DNA of 64,000 nt from Salinicola salarius (GTDB lineage: Bacteria > Pseudomonadota > Gammaproteobacteria > Pseudomonadales > Halomonadaceae). The stretch spans positions 78,316 to 142,315 of the forward strand of contig NZ_PZJT01000003.1 in the NCBI RefSeq assembly GCF_003206135.1, read 5' to 3'. The notes under the pieces are model-generated. The model saw only the letters and a list, made by a program, of their open reading frames with translations, was not told the origin of the DNA and did not search any database. Shown here in pieces: positions 29,514-38,367 of the stretch. A program made the translations under genes and the position numbers. Every line of letters starts with the position of its first letter. Positions within the stretch are counted from its first letter, which is position 1.

Positions 29514-30191
29514 ATGCCTGAACTCTCGTCTGAACGACCGGACGATGCCGTCGAGAGCCAACCGCCGCTGGATGACGACGCGCTGGCGCGTCTCGACGAC
29601 TACCTGAACGCCGAACGCCTCGGCGAAGAGGCGCCAGATGTCATCAGCGCCCACGGCTATCTGGTGGCACTTGCCGTCTCGCCTCGGGATATCGCCCCCG
29701 AGCAGTGGATCGCCGAGCTTTTCGAAGGAGAGCCTCCTTTCGACGACACCGCCGAGCGCGACGAGATTCTCGGTCTGCTGGAAACGCTCAAGGCCAACGC
29801 CGCCGGCATCCTGGAGCGCGGCCACTGGGTCGAGCTGCCCTTCGATGTCGAGCTGGATGAAGCAGGCGAAATGGCCGCCGCCATCGAGGACTGGTGCGCC
29901 GGATTCATGCAAGGCGTCTTTCTCGACGAAGCGGCCTGGTTCTCCCAGGACGAATCGCATGTCGCTGCCCTGCTGCTGCCGTTCATGGCGCTGTCCGGCC
30001 TGTTCGACGACGAGCCGGAGATCGCGGAGATGGTCGCCGAGGACGCGCAGTTCGCCGCCCTGGCGGGCCAGCTACCCGAGTTGACGCTGGATCTCTACCT
30101 GCATTTCCGGGTGCCGCCGGAGCCGCCCAAAGGCAAAGGAAAGAACGCCGCCAGAACATCCGGCGGGCGCAAGCGCGGCCGCAAGCGCTAG
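29514..30191 (+). CDS. UPF0149 (YgfB/YecA-like) family protein
   Basis: A 225-residue acidic helical protein of the UPF0149 family. It shows DVISAHGYLVALAVSPRDIAPEQWI and AAAIEDWCAGFMQGVFLDEAAW, the conserved glycine/tryptophan segments of YgfB/YecA. It ends in a basic tail (KGKGKNAARTSGGRKRGRKR) where YecA homologues usually carry a SEC-C zinc motif, which is absent here. The start at 29514 follows CGGAG. Function is not firmly known; YgfB in Pseudomonas affects beta-lactamase regulation. Divergent from the SprT-like gene. Confidence 0.82.
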   Translation: MPELSSERPDDAVESQPPLDDDALARLDDYLNAERLGEEAPDVISAHGYLVALAVSPRDIAPEQWIAELFEGEPPFDDTAERDEILGLLETLKANAAGILERGHWVELPFDVELDEAGEMAAAIEDWCAGFMQGVFLDEAAWFSQDESHVAALLLPFMALSGLFDDEPEIAEMVAEDAQFAALAGQLPELTLDLYLHFRVPPEPPKGKGKNAARTSGGRKRGRKR

Positions 30192-30234
30192 GTGCTTGCC
30201 GACGATCCGCAAATCGACACCCGAGCACGTCGCG

Positions 30235-31362
30235 CTACTTGAGCCGCGTCACCCAGGCGTTGAGCGTGCCGAACAGCCACTCTCTCGCCCGCTGCCCCCA
30301 CGAGCGCCGGGCCCAGCTTTCGGCATCGATATGCTCGCTGGCGGCGAAGTTGCGCTCGAAGAGCTGGGCGACTTCGGCCGCGAATTCGGCATCGTCGACT
30401 TCCTGGTTGGCTTCCAGATTCCACTGCAGGCTCCAGTGATCGAAGTTGCACGACCCCAGCGACACCCAATCGTCGACGACGCTGAACTTGGCATGAATGA
30501 AATTGGGCTGGAATTCGTAGATTCTGACCCCTGCCTTGAGCAGCCGGCGATAAAACCGCTGCCCGGCGTAGCGCACGCCGGGGTGGTCATGGTGCCCGCC
30601 ACCGGCCAGCAGCAGGCGCACGTCGATGCCGCGGCGAGCGGCGCGAGCCAACGCCCGCCGCAGGCTGAGCGTCGGCACGAAGTAGGGCGTGCACAGCCAG
30701 AGTCTGCGGCGAGCCGTGCCGATGCGCCCCTGCAGCGAGAGACGAATCGCCTGATAGCGATGCCCCCGCCCCCAGATGGCCCGACCTCTCATGCCATCGG
30801 CAAAGGGCGCCGGCACCGATGACCCGTGAAGCGACCGCGTCAGACGCCTTCGTGTCCCATCCCCGCGCGTCAGCGGCGAGTCCCAGACCTGGGCGAACAG
30901 CTGCATCCAGTCCTCGACCACCGGCCCCTGAATACGCACCGCGACCTCGTACCAGGCATCGACGAACTCGTCGACAATGCCGAAGCCGCCGGTAAAGGCC
31001 GTGACGCCATCGACGATGACGAGCTTGCGATGATCGCGCATCAGATTGCCGCCCAGCCGCGTCACCGCCAGCGGATTGAAGAACCGCAGCTCGACGCCGC
31101 CATCTCGCAGTCGCCGCCGATCGCCATGCGACAGCCCCATGCTGCCGACGCCATCGAGCATCAGCTTGACCTCGACCCCACGCGCCGCCGCCGACGTCAG
31201 CGCATCGATGAAACGCTCGGCCAGCGAGCCCGACTCCATCAGATAGAGTTCGATCCACAAATAGCGCCGGGCGCCTTCGATGGCCTCTCTCATGGCAGGC
31301 CAGAATCGCTTTCCCTCCGGCAACAGCTCGAAACGGTTGCCGTCTTTCCATGTCGCTTGCAT
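30235..31362 (-). CDS. Phospholipase D-type cardiolipin synthase (ClsB-like)
   Basis: A 375-residue PLD-superfamily protein with two HKD motifs: RDHRKLVIVDG in the N-terminal half and FIHAKFSVVDDW in the C-terminal half. No N-terminal membrane helices are present, so it resembles E. coli ClsB (which condenses phospholipids to cardiolipin) rather than ClsA. RYLWIELYLMESG near the N-terminus is also typical. The start is ATG 31362, though a TTG one codon upstream is better spaced from the strong AAGGAGG site. It is divergent from plsB, so two phospholipid enzymes share a promoter region. Confidence 0.87.
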   Translation of the reverse strand: MQATWKDGNRFELLPEGKRFWPAMREAIEGARRYLWIELYLMESGSLAERFIDALTSAAARGVEVKLMLDGVGSMGLSHGDRRRLRDGGVELRFFNPLAVTRLGGNLMRDHRKLVIVDGVTAFTGGFGIVDEFVDAWYEVAVRIQGPVVEDWMQLFAQVWDSPLTRGDGTRRRLTRSLHGSSVPAPFADGMRGRAIWGRGHRYQAIRLSLQGRIGTARRRLWLCTPYFVPTLSLRRALARAARRGIDVRLLLAGGGHHDHPGVRYAGQRFYRRLLKAGVRIYEFQPNFIHAKFSVVDDWVSLGSCNFDHWSLQWNLEANQEVDDAEFAAEVAQLFERNFAASEHIDAESWARRSWGQRAREWLFGTLNAWVTRLK

Positions 31363-31537
31363 CAACTACCTGCCTCCTTGGTCGCTCCCGATTGACGCAC
31401 GTTTACGGTCCCGAGGAAAGCGATCGTCCCGGGTCATCGCTGTCGGCTGGGCTTGTCGCTATACTCGGGAATTTGCAGGGAAATTGCCTCGATGCCAGCG
31501 CTCCTGGGGCTGCAATGACTATGGGACACCAACGACC

Positions 31538-33958
31538 GTGATTGAACTTCAACGACTGTGGCACCGTCTGGCCAGTCGCGTGCTCGATCGCTGGCTGGCC
31601 TTTCGCCTGGTCGAGCCGGAGCCCTTTCGGCTCGATTCCGCGCTGCCGACATTCTATGTCATCGCTCGCCCCTCGATGACCGACGAACTCGCCGTCGAAC
31701 GCCTGAGCCGCGATCTCCACCTTCCCGACGCCGACGCATGGCATCCCTTCGGCCACGGCGGGCTACCGGCCTGCTTCGCCCTGCCGCGCCTTCGAGGCCG
31801 CCGCGGCCAGATCCGGGGCCAGCATTCGGCACATCTGCAGCAGCTGCTGGATGCGCTCGAGGCCGATCCCACGCTGGACGCACAACTGGTGCCGGTCAGC
31901 GTGTTCTGGAGCCGCGCCCCGGGCAAGGACTTCGGCTTCTGGAAGATGCTGGCCGCGGACGACTGGGCCTGGAGCGGGCGCCTGCGCCGGCTGCTCTCGG
32001 TGATCGTCAACGGCCGCCATCTGGAGGCGCACTTCGGCGAGCCGATCCGGCTGCGGCCGCTGATCGACGATCCCGCCGTCACCTTGACCCAGCGCAAGGT
32101 CGCCCGGGTGCTGCGCGTTCACTTTCGCCGCATTCGCGCCCGGGTACTGGGGCCGGACATCTCGCATCATCGCACACTGGTGCGGGGCGTGGTCGACAGC
32201 CAGCCAGTCCGTCAGGCCGTGCTCGAGGCGGCCGAGGCCAATCGCAGCACACCGGCACGCGAGCGCCGGCGCGCCGAGCGTTACGCCCGCGAAATCGCTT
32301 CCAACATGTCCTACCCGGTGCTGCGCTTCTTCTATGAAATGCTCAAACGGCTGTGGAACCGTCTCTACGACGGCGTCGATGTTCACGGGCTGGACGCGGT
32401 CAAGGCGATCGCCGGCGAGCGCACGCTGATCTACGTCCCCTGCCATCGCAGCCACATCGACTACCTGCTGCTCTCCTACGTGCTCTACCGGGAAGGTCTG
32501 ATGCCGCCGCACATCGCCGCGGGACGCAATCTCGACATGCCGGTGATCGGCGCCCTGATGCGGCGCGGCGGCGCGTTTTTCATGCGCCGCAGCTTCAAGG
32601 ACAACCGCCTCTACGCCACCGTCTTCAACGAGTATCTGCACCGGCTGATCGCGAGAGGCCATCCGGTGGAGTACTTCATTGAAGGCGGGCGCTCGCGGAC
32701 CGGACGGATGCTCTCGCCCCGCCCCGGCATGCTGGCGATGACGCTGCGATCGTTCGCGCGGGACGCGATCCGGGATGTCGCCTTCGTGCCGGTCTACGTC
32801 GGCTACGAAAGCGTACTGGAGAGCAGCAGCTATCTTCGCGAGCTCCGCGGCGGCCGCAAGAAGAAGGAGTCTCCGCTCGACCTGCTGCGCGTGCTCAAGC
32901 ATCTCCGCGAGCCTCACGGCCGTGTCACCGTCAGCGTGGGGGAGCCGCTATCGCTGGCCAGCTTCCTGAACGAAACGGCGCCGGACTGGCAAGTCGAGCC
33001 CGCTTCGACACGCCCGGCATGGCTGAATCACGCCGTTCCGCGGCTGGGCGAAACGCTGGCGCGCCGGATCAACGACGCCGCCAGCCTGAATGCCGTCTCG
33101 CTGGTAGCGATGACGCTGTTGGCAACGCCGCATCACACCATCGAATCCGACCTGCTGGCACACCACGTCGGCCTGCTGGTCAGGCTCCAGAAGACTCTGC
33201 CCGGCAGCCAGCGCTGCCGGCTGCCGACGGGCGAACCGGCCGAGTGGATCGATCACGCCGTGAATCTGGGCTTCGTCACGCGCCAGCCCCAGGCACTCGG
33301 CGAGCTGATCACCGCACGCCCGGAGCAGGCGACGTTGCTGACCTGGTATCGCAACAACGTGCTCCATCTGTTCATGCATCTCGGGCTGGTGGCATTCGCC
33401 TTCCGCAACAACGCCGCCTTCTCGCTCGACGATCTCGACGCGCTGCTGACACCGGCCTGGCCGCTGCTGGCGCAGGAGCTCTATTTCGCGCCACCGGACG
33501 ATCCACGACAGCGCCTGGCGGATACCCTTGCCGTATTGACGGAAGAAGGCCTGCTGCAAGCTACCGACAACGGCTGGCGCCGGCAGCCCGGGCATCTCGA
33601 ATCCAGCGAGCATCTGCGACTGCTGGGGCAACCGGTGCAGCCCACGCTGGAGCGCGCCTATCTGCTGCTGGCGTCGCTGCTGCGCTATTCCAGCGGCGAA
33701 CTGACCCGGGAAGTGCTGGAAGAACATAGCCGTCAACTGGCCGAACGCCTGACACTACTGGCTGGGCTCAACGCCCCGGAGTTCTTCGACAAGCGGCTGT
33801 TCAGCGGATTGCTGGACACGCTCGAACAGCAAGGCTGGCTACGCGTCGAGAATGAGCATCTCTTTTACGAAGAATCGCTGGCACGCCTGCAGCGGCGCAG
33901 CCGGGCGCTGTTCGACCCGGAGCTGCGCCACCGCCTGGTGCGGTTGACGCGCCAGTAG
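31538..33958 (+). CDS. plsB: Glycerol-3-phosphate 1-O-acyltransferase
   Basis: An 806-residue inner-membrane acyltransferase making lysophosphatidate from glycerol-3-phosphate and acyl-CoA/acyl-ACP. The HX4D catalytic motif is HRSHID (H303, D308), very near E. coli PlsB H306/D311, which supports the GTG start at 31538. Substrate motif EGGRSRTGR and the FVPVYVGYE block follow. In-frame extension further upstream has no family resemblance and would run into the divergent cardiolipin synthase. The ribosome site is weak. The length agrees with E. coli PlsB (807). Confidence 0.95.
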   Translation: MIELQRLWHRLASRVLDRWLAFRLVEPEPFRLDSALPTFYVIARPSMTDELAVERLSRDLHLPDADAWHPFGHGGLPACFALPRLRGRRGQIRGQHSAHLQQLLDALEADPTLDAQLVPVSVFWSRAPGKDFGFWKMLAADDWAWSGRLRRLLSVIVNGRHLEAHFGEPIRLRPLIDDPAVTLTQRKVARVLRVHFRRIRARVLGPDISHHRTLVRGVVDSQPVRQAVLEAAEANRSTPARERRRAERYAREIASNMSYPVLRFFYEMLKRLWNRLYDGVDVHGLDAVKAIAGERTLIYVPCHRSHIDYLLLSYVLYREGLMPPHIAAGRNLDMPVIGALMRRGGAFFMRRSFKDNRLYATVFNEYLHRLIARGHPVEYFIEGGRSRTGRMLSPRPGMLAMTLRSFARDAIRDVAFVPVYVGYESVLESSSYLRELRGGRKKKESPLDLLRVLKHLREPHGRVTVSVGEPLSLASFLNETAPDWQVEPASTRPAWLNHAVPRLGETLARRINDAASLNAVSLVAMTLLATPHHTIESDLLAHHVGLLVRLQKTLPGSQRCRLPTGEPAEWIDHAVNLGFVTRQPQALGELITARPEQATLLTWYRNNVLHLFMHLGLVAFAFRNNAAFSLDDLDALLTPAWPLLAQELYFAPPDDPRQRLADTLAVLTEEGLLQATDNGWRRQPGHLESSEHLRLLGQPVQPTLERAYLLLASLLRYSSGELTREVLEEHSRQLAERLTLLAGLNAPEFFDKRLFSGLLDTLEQQGWLRVENEHLFYEESLARLQRRSRALFDPELRHRLVRLTRQ

Positions 33959-33984
33959 GCCTCGCTTTCTCCTCCGACGGCCTG

Positions 33985-34785
33985 TCAGACCAGGCGCCGC
34001 GCGGCCTCGCGACGGCGCTTGAGCTCGTAGATCACCCCCATCCCCACCGTAAAGAGGATCATCAGCAGCGCCAGCGCATTCACTGCCGGCGTCAGCCCCG
34101 TACGGACCTTGGAGGCAATGTAGATCGTCAGCGTCGTGTCGTAGCCGGCAACGAACAGTGTGGTGTTGTAGTTCTCCAGCGATTGCAGGAACGCCAGCAC
34201 CGCCGCCGACAGAATGGCCGGCTTGAGATACGGCAGCAGGATCCGGCGGAACATCTGCCACTGGCTGGCGCCGAGATCCAGGGCCGCGCGTTCCAGCGTG
34301 CGATCGAAGCGCTGGAGCCGAGCCGCCACCATCAGCATGACGTAGGCGGCGATAAAGGCGCTCTGGGCGATGATGGTCAACGCGATGCCGCCGTTCACGC
34401 CCCAGTTCCGCCAGAAGATCAGTGTCGAGATGCCGATGATCACGCCCGGCGTCAACAGCGGCGACAGGATCAGCGCGTAGATGAAGGATTTGCCGCGCCC
34501 CTCGACCGTGGTCAGGAACAGCGCGCTCGCTACGCCGATAGGCAGCGCCAGGCACAGCACGCCGACGGCCACCAGCAGGCTGTTGACCAGCGAGCTCCAC
34601 ATCCCGCCATCGGCCCACAGCGCCGAAAACCACTGCAGGGTGGTGCCGGTCCAGGGCGTGACGGTCGGGAAGCGGCTTTCGTTGAACGTCGCCGCCGCCA
34701 TGATCATCAGCGGCAGGAACAGATAGACGAAGAAAACCAGCAGATAGGCCTTGAGCGCCCAGGAGAAGAATCGCGATGAACTCAT
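33985..34785 (-). CDS. Polyamine-type ABC transporter permease (PotC/PotI family)
   Basis: A 266-residue inner-membrane permease with six hydrophobic segments and the EAA loop in ERAALDLGASQWQMFRRILLPYLKP. It is the second permease of an ABC importer whose ATPase, first permease and binding protein are encoded upstream in the order D-A-B-C. The gene begins 12 bp after the PotB-type permease. It converges on plsB with a 26-bp gap and no strong terminator. Confidence 0.9.
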   Translation of the reverse strand: MSSSRFFSWALKAYLLVFFVYLFLPLMIMAAATFNESRFPTVTPWTGTTLQWFSALWADGGMWSSLVNSLLVAVGVLCLALPIGVASALFLTTVEGRGKSFIYALILSPLLTPGVIIGISTLIFWRNWGVNGGIALTIIAQSAFIAAYVMLMVAARLQRFDRTLERAALDLGASQWQMFRRILLPYLKPAILSAAVLAFLQSLENYNTTLFVAGYDTTLTIYIASKVRTGLTPAVNALALLMILFTVGMGVIYELKRRREAARRLV

Positions 34786-34797
34786 GAAGCGCTTTTC

Positions 34798-35685
34798 CTA
34801 TTTGGCAATGTCGCCGAGCCCGACCTTGAAAATCCGCATGATGACGGTGACGAAGACGATACACAGCACCAGCAGCAGGAAGGCGTAGGCGGCTCCCTGA
34901 TTCCAGTCCCCGCCTTCGAAGAACCAGTTGTAGATGATCTGCGTGAACCAGCGGCTGCCCGGCGAGCCCAGCAGCGCCGGCACCGCATAACTGCCGGCCG
35001 CCAGCATGAACGTCATGATGCAGCCCGTGGCGATGCCCGGCTTGGCATGGGGAATCACGATGCGCCGATGGGTGCGGCCCCAGCCTGCGCCCAGATCCCG
35101 CGCGGCCCGAATCTGGTTGGAATCCAGGCTTTCGATGGCGTTATAGAGGGGAAAGACCATGAACAGGATGTAGGCATAGACCATGCCCACCAGCACGCCG
35201 ATATCGCCATTCAGAAAGCGGATCGGTCGATCGATCAGGCCCAGCGCGAACAGCAGCTCGTTGAGCGGACCGCGAAAGGCGAAGATGATGTACCAGGCAA
35301 AGGTGCGAAGAATCTCGTTGATCCAGAACGGAATGATCAACAGCAGCAGGCACAGCGCCGCCTGGCCCGGCGTCGCGACCTTGGCCAGATAATAGGCCAG
35401 CGGGTAGCTGACGATCAGCGTCAGCAAGGTGACGAGAACGCTCGACCAGATCGTCTTGAAGAAAATCGCGAGGTGGATGTCGTTGTTGAAGAAGGTGGCA
35501 TAGTTGGTCAGCGACCAGACATCCTTCTCGCCGCCGCGTTCGGCCGGCAGCAGCGAGGGATGGAACGAGTAGTCGATCATCTGCCATTGCGGCAGCAGCA
35601 CCATCACGATCAGCCAGATTCCCAGCAACGCGACGATGGCCATGGTCAGCGGAACGCCAAAACGATTACGCAGTTGCTGCCACAT
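34798..35685 (-). CDS. Polyamine-type ABC transporter permease (PotB/PotH family)
   Basis: A 295-residue permease. The N-terminal helix (RFGVPLTMAIVALLGIWLIVMVLLP) is followed by a periplasmic insert (about 45-75), further helices and the EAA loop SNQIRAARDLGAGWGRTHRRIVIP. The start at 35685 overlaps the end of the ATPase gene by 20 bp, suggesting coupled translation. This fits the PotB/PotH group of spermidine/putrescine systems. Confidence 0.9.
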   Translation of the reverse strand: MWQQLRNRFGVPLTMAIVALLGIWLIVMVLLPQWQMIDYSFHPSLLPAERGGEKDVWSLTNYATFFNNDIHLAIFFKTIWSSVLVTLLTLIVSYPLAYYLAKVATPGQAALCLLLLIIPFWINEILRTFAWYIIFAFRGPLNELLFALGLIDRPIRFLNGDIGVLVGMVYAYILFMVFPLYNAIESLDSNQIRAARDLGAGWGRTHRRIVIPHAKPGIATGCIMTFMLAAGSYAVPALLGSPGSRWFTQIIYNWFFEGGDWNQGAAYAFLLLVLCIVFVTVIMRIFKVGLGDIAK

Positions 35686-36802
35686 CGATGGCCTCCTCGC
35701 TCGGCTGACCGGCCTCGGCCCCCGCCAGCACCACGGCCTGATTCGGAGAATAGTCCAGCCGGCAAACGCTACCGACGGCAAACTGGCCTTCGAGAGACTT
35801 ACCTGCCGCTGCATGCGGCACGTGGGCTCGGATCGTCGGCCCGTGCTCCAGCGCGATCTCCAGCGTCAGCCATGCGCCCTCGAAGTGCTCGGTCCGGATC
35901 ACCCCGCTGAGCGGCAGGCGCCGGTCATCGGCTGGCCCCACGCGCCACTGCTCCGGTCGCACATAGAGCGTCGCCTCGTCTCCCGGCTCGAGCGGGTCCG
36001 TGGAATGACCTGCCAACGGTGCCGGCAGCCCGACATCCAGCGTCACCATTCCCGCCTCCCGGGACACGACACGGCCCGGGAACCGGTTGTTCTCGCCCAC
36101 GAAATTCGCCACGAAGTCGGTCTTCGGCTGGCGATACAGCGTCATCGGATCGGCGACCTGCCGGATGCGCCCTTCCGACATCACGGCGACCCGATCGGAC
36201 ATGGTCAGCGCCTCGCCCTGATCGTGCGTGATGTAGATGAAGGTGATACCGGTCTTGCGCTGAATCGCCTTGAGCTCGGTACGCATATGCTGGCGCAGCT
36301 TGAGATCCAGCGCCGACAGCGGCTCGTCCAGCAGCAACACCCGGGGCTCGACGGCCAGAGCGCGAGCGATCGCGATCCGCTGCTTCTGGCCACCGGATAG
36401 ATCGGCGACCGGCTTGTCACCACTGCCGGCCAACGCCACCAGTTCGAGCAGTTCATCCGCTCGCCGGCGACGCGCCTGACGGTCGATGCCCCGCACTTCC
36501 AGACCGAACTCGATGTTCTGGTAAACGCTCATCAGCGGAAAGAGTGCCAGATTCTGGAAGATCATCGCCGTCGGACGGCGGTTGACCGGCACTCGGGTCA
36601 TATCCGTGCCACCGATGGTGACGCTGCCTTCGCTGGGGGTGAGAAATCCGCTGATCATGTTCAGCAAGGTGGTCTTGCCGCAGCCGGAAGGACCGAGAAA
36701 GCTGAAGAACTCGCCCGACTCGATCTCCAGCGAAGTCGGCTGAATCGCCGTGAAATCGCCAAATCGCATGGCGACCTGGCGCAAGGATACGCGACCGTCC
36801 AT
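35666..36802 (-). CDS. Polyamine-type ABC transporter ATPase (PotA/PotG family)
   Basis: A 378-residue cytoplasmic ATPase. It shows Walker A GPSGCGKTT, Q-loop FQNLALFPLMSVYQN, signature LSGGQKQRIAIARAL, Walker B VLLLDEPLSALD and H-loop ITHDQGEA. A C-terminal TOBE regulatory domain of about 130 residues is characteristic of PotA/MalK types. The start at 36802 (GAGGAC site) sits 95 bp after the binding-protein gene. Confidence 0.93.
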   Translation of the reverse strand: MDGRVSLRQVAMRFGDFTAIQPTSLEIESGEFFSFLGPSGCGKTTLLNMISGFLTPSEGSVTIGGTDMTRVPVNRRPTAMIFQNLALFPLMSVYQNIEFGLEVRGIDRQARRRRADELLELVALAGSGDKPVADLSGGQKQRIAIARALAVEPRVLLLDEPLSALDLKLRQHMRTELKAIQRKTGITFIYITHDQGEALTMSDRVAVMSEGRIRQVADPMTLYRQPKTDFVANFVGENNRFPGRVVSREAGMVTLDVGLPAPLAGHSTDPLEPGDEATLYVRPEQWRVGPADDRRLPLSGVIRTEHFEGAWLTLEIALEHGPTIRAHVPHAAAGKSLEGQFAVGSVCRLDYSPNQAVVLAGAEAGQPSEEAIDVAATA

Positions 36803-36897
36803 GACGTCCTCTTGGAGTGATATCGTTACTGGAAATCCATGGCATCTCGGCAATTCCCCGTGTCGTCTCACACGGGGAATCGTGGCAAGAGAAAGGC

Positions 36898-38010
36898 TTA
36901 CGCCGACAGGTAGCGATCCTGATACTCGTTACGCAACGCGACGTACCACGGGTCCTGCACCGGCCACCACCAGAGGTTGTCCAGGTCCTGCTGGTTGTAG
37001 GAGTCCTTGAAGAACTGGCGGGTCGCCTCGGGCAGCAACTCCTCGGCACCGACGGCGGTGGAGTTGTAGCCGGTCGACTTGACGAACATCGCTCCCGCTT
37101 CCGGGGTGTAGTACCAGTTGATCAACTCGTAGACCGCGTCGACATTCTGCGCATTCTGGGGAATCACGAACCCTTCCATCCACGCCATCGCGCCTTCCTT
37201 CGGCGCGCCATACGCGATGGGCTCGCCTTCGGTCTGCAGGCGGAAGGCGGTGCTGTCCCACGTCTGGCCGATCAGCGCACCGTTGGTACGGAAGGCACCC
37301 TGCGCTTCGTTCTCGGTCGACCAGAACTGGATCACCATGTCCTTGTGCTTGAGTGCTTCGGCCAGGATGACATCGAAATTGGCGCGCATCGCCTCTTCCG
37401 TCTTGAACGAATCGAGCAACGGCCGTGGCAGCTTGCCCTGCCCTTCCAGCCACAGGCCGATGCCGACCAGCGCGGAGTGCGCCCGCACGGTCACCCCGGG
37501 GCCAATTTCCGGGTTCCACAGATCGCCATAGCTCAATCGGGATCGGTCGATACCCGTATAACGGGTGTTGTAGGCGATGGCCTCGGTGCCCCAGTCCGAC
37601 GGTGCAAAATAGCGCTTGCCGTCGACCACGCCACCGACTTCCGAGCCCTTCATCGCGGTATCCAGGCAGCCATCCCAGCGAATACGCGACGTATCCAGCG
37701 GCTGGATCAACTGGTAATCCAGGTAACCAGGCACACGATCCACGGTGGGCATGATCACATCGAAGCCGGAACCATCGGTGGCCCGCAGAGAATTCATCAG
37801 CTCGTCATTGGTGCCGTAGGGCGTGAAGGTCGCCTTGATGCCAGTCTTGGCGGTGAAATCTGCGAGCATCTCGTCGGTGAAATAACCCGCCCAGGCATAA
37901 ATACGCAGCGTCTGATCCTGGGCGAAGGCGCGATTGATATAGAAAGGTACCGAAGCGGCGGCACCGGCAGCCGCAGCCCCCTGCAAGAAACGACGACGGG
38001 AGAGGGTCAT
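36898..38010 (-). CDS. Polyamine-type ABC substrate-binding protein (PotD/PotF family), Tat-exported
   Basis: A 370-residue extracytoplasmic binding protein. The N-terminus MTLSRRRFLQGAAAAGAAAS has a twin-arginine motif, so export is probably via Tat instead of Sec, with cleavage near AFA/QDQ (about 30). The mature part shows LRIYAWAGYFTDEMLADFTAKTG and YGTNDELMNSLRATDGSGFDVIMPT, typical of PotD/PotF-like proteins. The ligand may be putrescine, spermidine or a related amine. First gene of the operon; a heptamer microsatellite lies about 190-220 bp upstream. Confidence 0.88.
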   Translation of the reverse strand: MTLSRRRFLQGAAAAGAAASVPFYINRAFAQDQTLRIYAWAGYFTDEMLADFTAKTGIKATFTPYGTNDELMNSLRATDGSGFDVIMPTVDRVPGYLDYQLIQPLDTSRIRWDGCLDTAMKGSEVGGVVDGKRYFAPSDWGTEAIAYNTRYTGIDRSRLSYGDLWNPEIGPGVTVRAHSALVGIGLWLEGQGKLPRPLLDSFKTEEAMRANFDVILAEALKHKDMVIQFWSTENEAQGAFRTNGALIGQTWDSTAFRLQTEGEPIAYGAPKEGAMAWMEGFVIPQNAQNVDAVYELINWYYTPEAGAMFVKSTGYNSTAVGAEELLPEATRQFFKDSYNQQDLDNLWWWPVQDPWYVALRNEYQDRYLSA

Positions 38011-38197
38011 CGAAGGTCTCCTGTTGTTTGTCGATCCACCCGTCACGAAGAGGCGTGGAAAACGTTGTTATACGACAGACCTGTTACGACAGCGTGACGT
38101 TTCGTATTGGCATTTCGTGGTTATTGAACGCCCGCTCAAAAGAGAGATTACCAGCCTGTCATGGAAAAGACATCTGAACGAAGGTCAAGGAAGGAAA

Positions 38198-38232
38198 GGC
38201 AAGAGGCAAGAGGCAAGAGGCAAGAGGCAAGA
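38198..38232. repeat. Heptanucleotide microsatellite GGCAAGA x5
   Basis: Five perfect tandem GGCAAGA copies, in a purine-rich stretch 5' of the polyamine-type operon. Perfect short arrays of this kind are prone to copy-number change by slippage. Confidence 0.9.
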
Positions 38233-38297
38233 GACGATGAGGGAGCGAACGAGCCAGCGGCAAATGTCGAAACGTTGTTGGACAATCTTTCACCCAC

Positions 38298-38322
38298 GAA
38301 AAAGCCGGCCCTAAGGCCGGCT
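38298..38322 (-). terminator. Rho-independent terminator of the porin gene
   Basis: AGCCGGCC (38303-38310) pairs perfectly with GGCCGGCT (38315-38322) around a 4-base loop. On the minus strand five T follow. It lies 45 bp beyond the porin stop codon. Confidence 0.88.
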
Positions 38323-38367
38323 TCGTTCGACAGAGTAGCTTAAGCAGCCACTCGCATCGGAATCAGC

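Larger units (their letters stand above)
38011..38367. other. 357-bp spacer upstream of the pot-type operon
   Basis: The spacer contains a direct repeat of (T/C)TGTTA(T)ACGACAG-like sequence (38065-38078 and 38080-38092), a GGCAAGA microsatellite and the porin terminator. A promoter for the transporter operon should be here, but I cannot place it with confidence. Confidence 0.55.
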
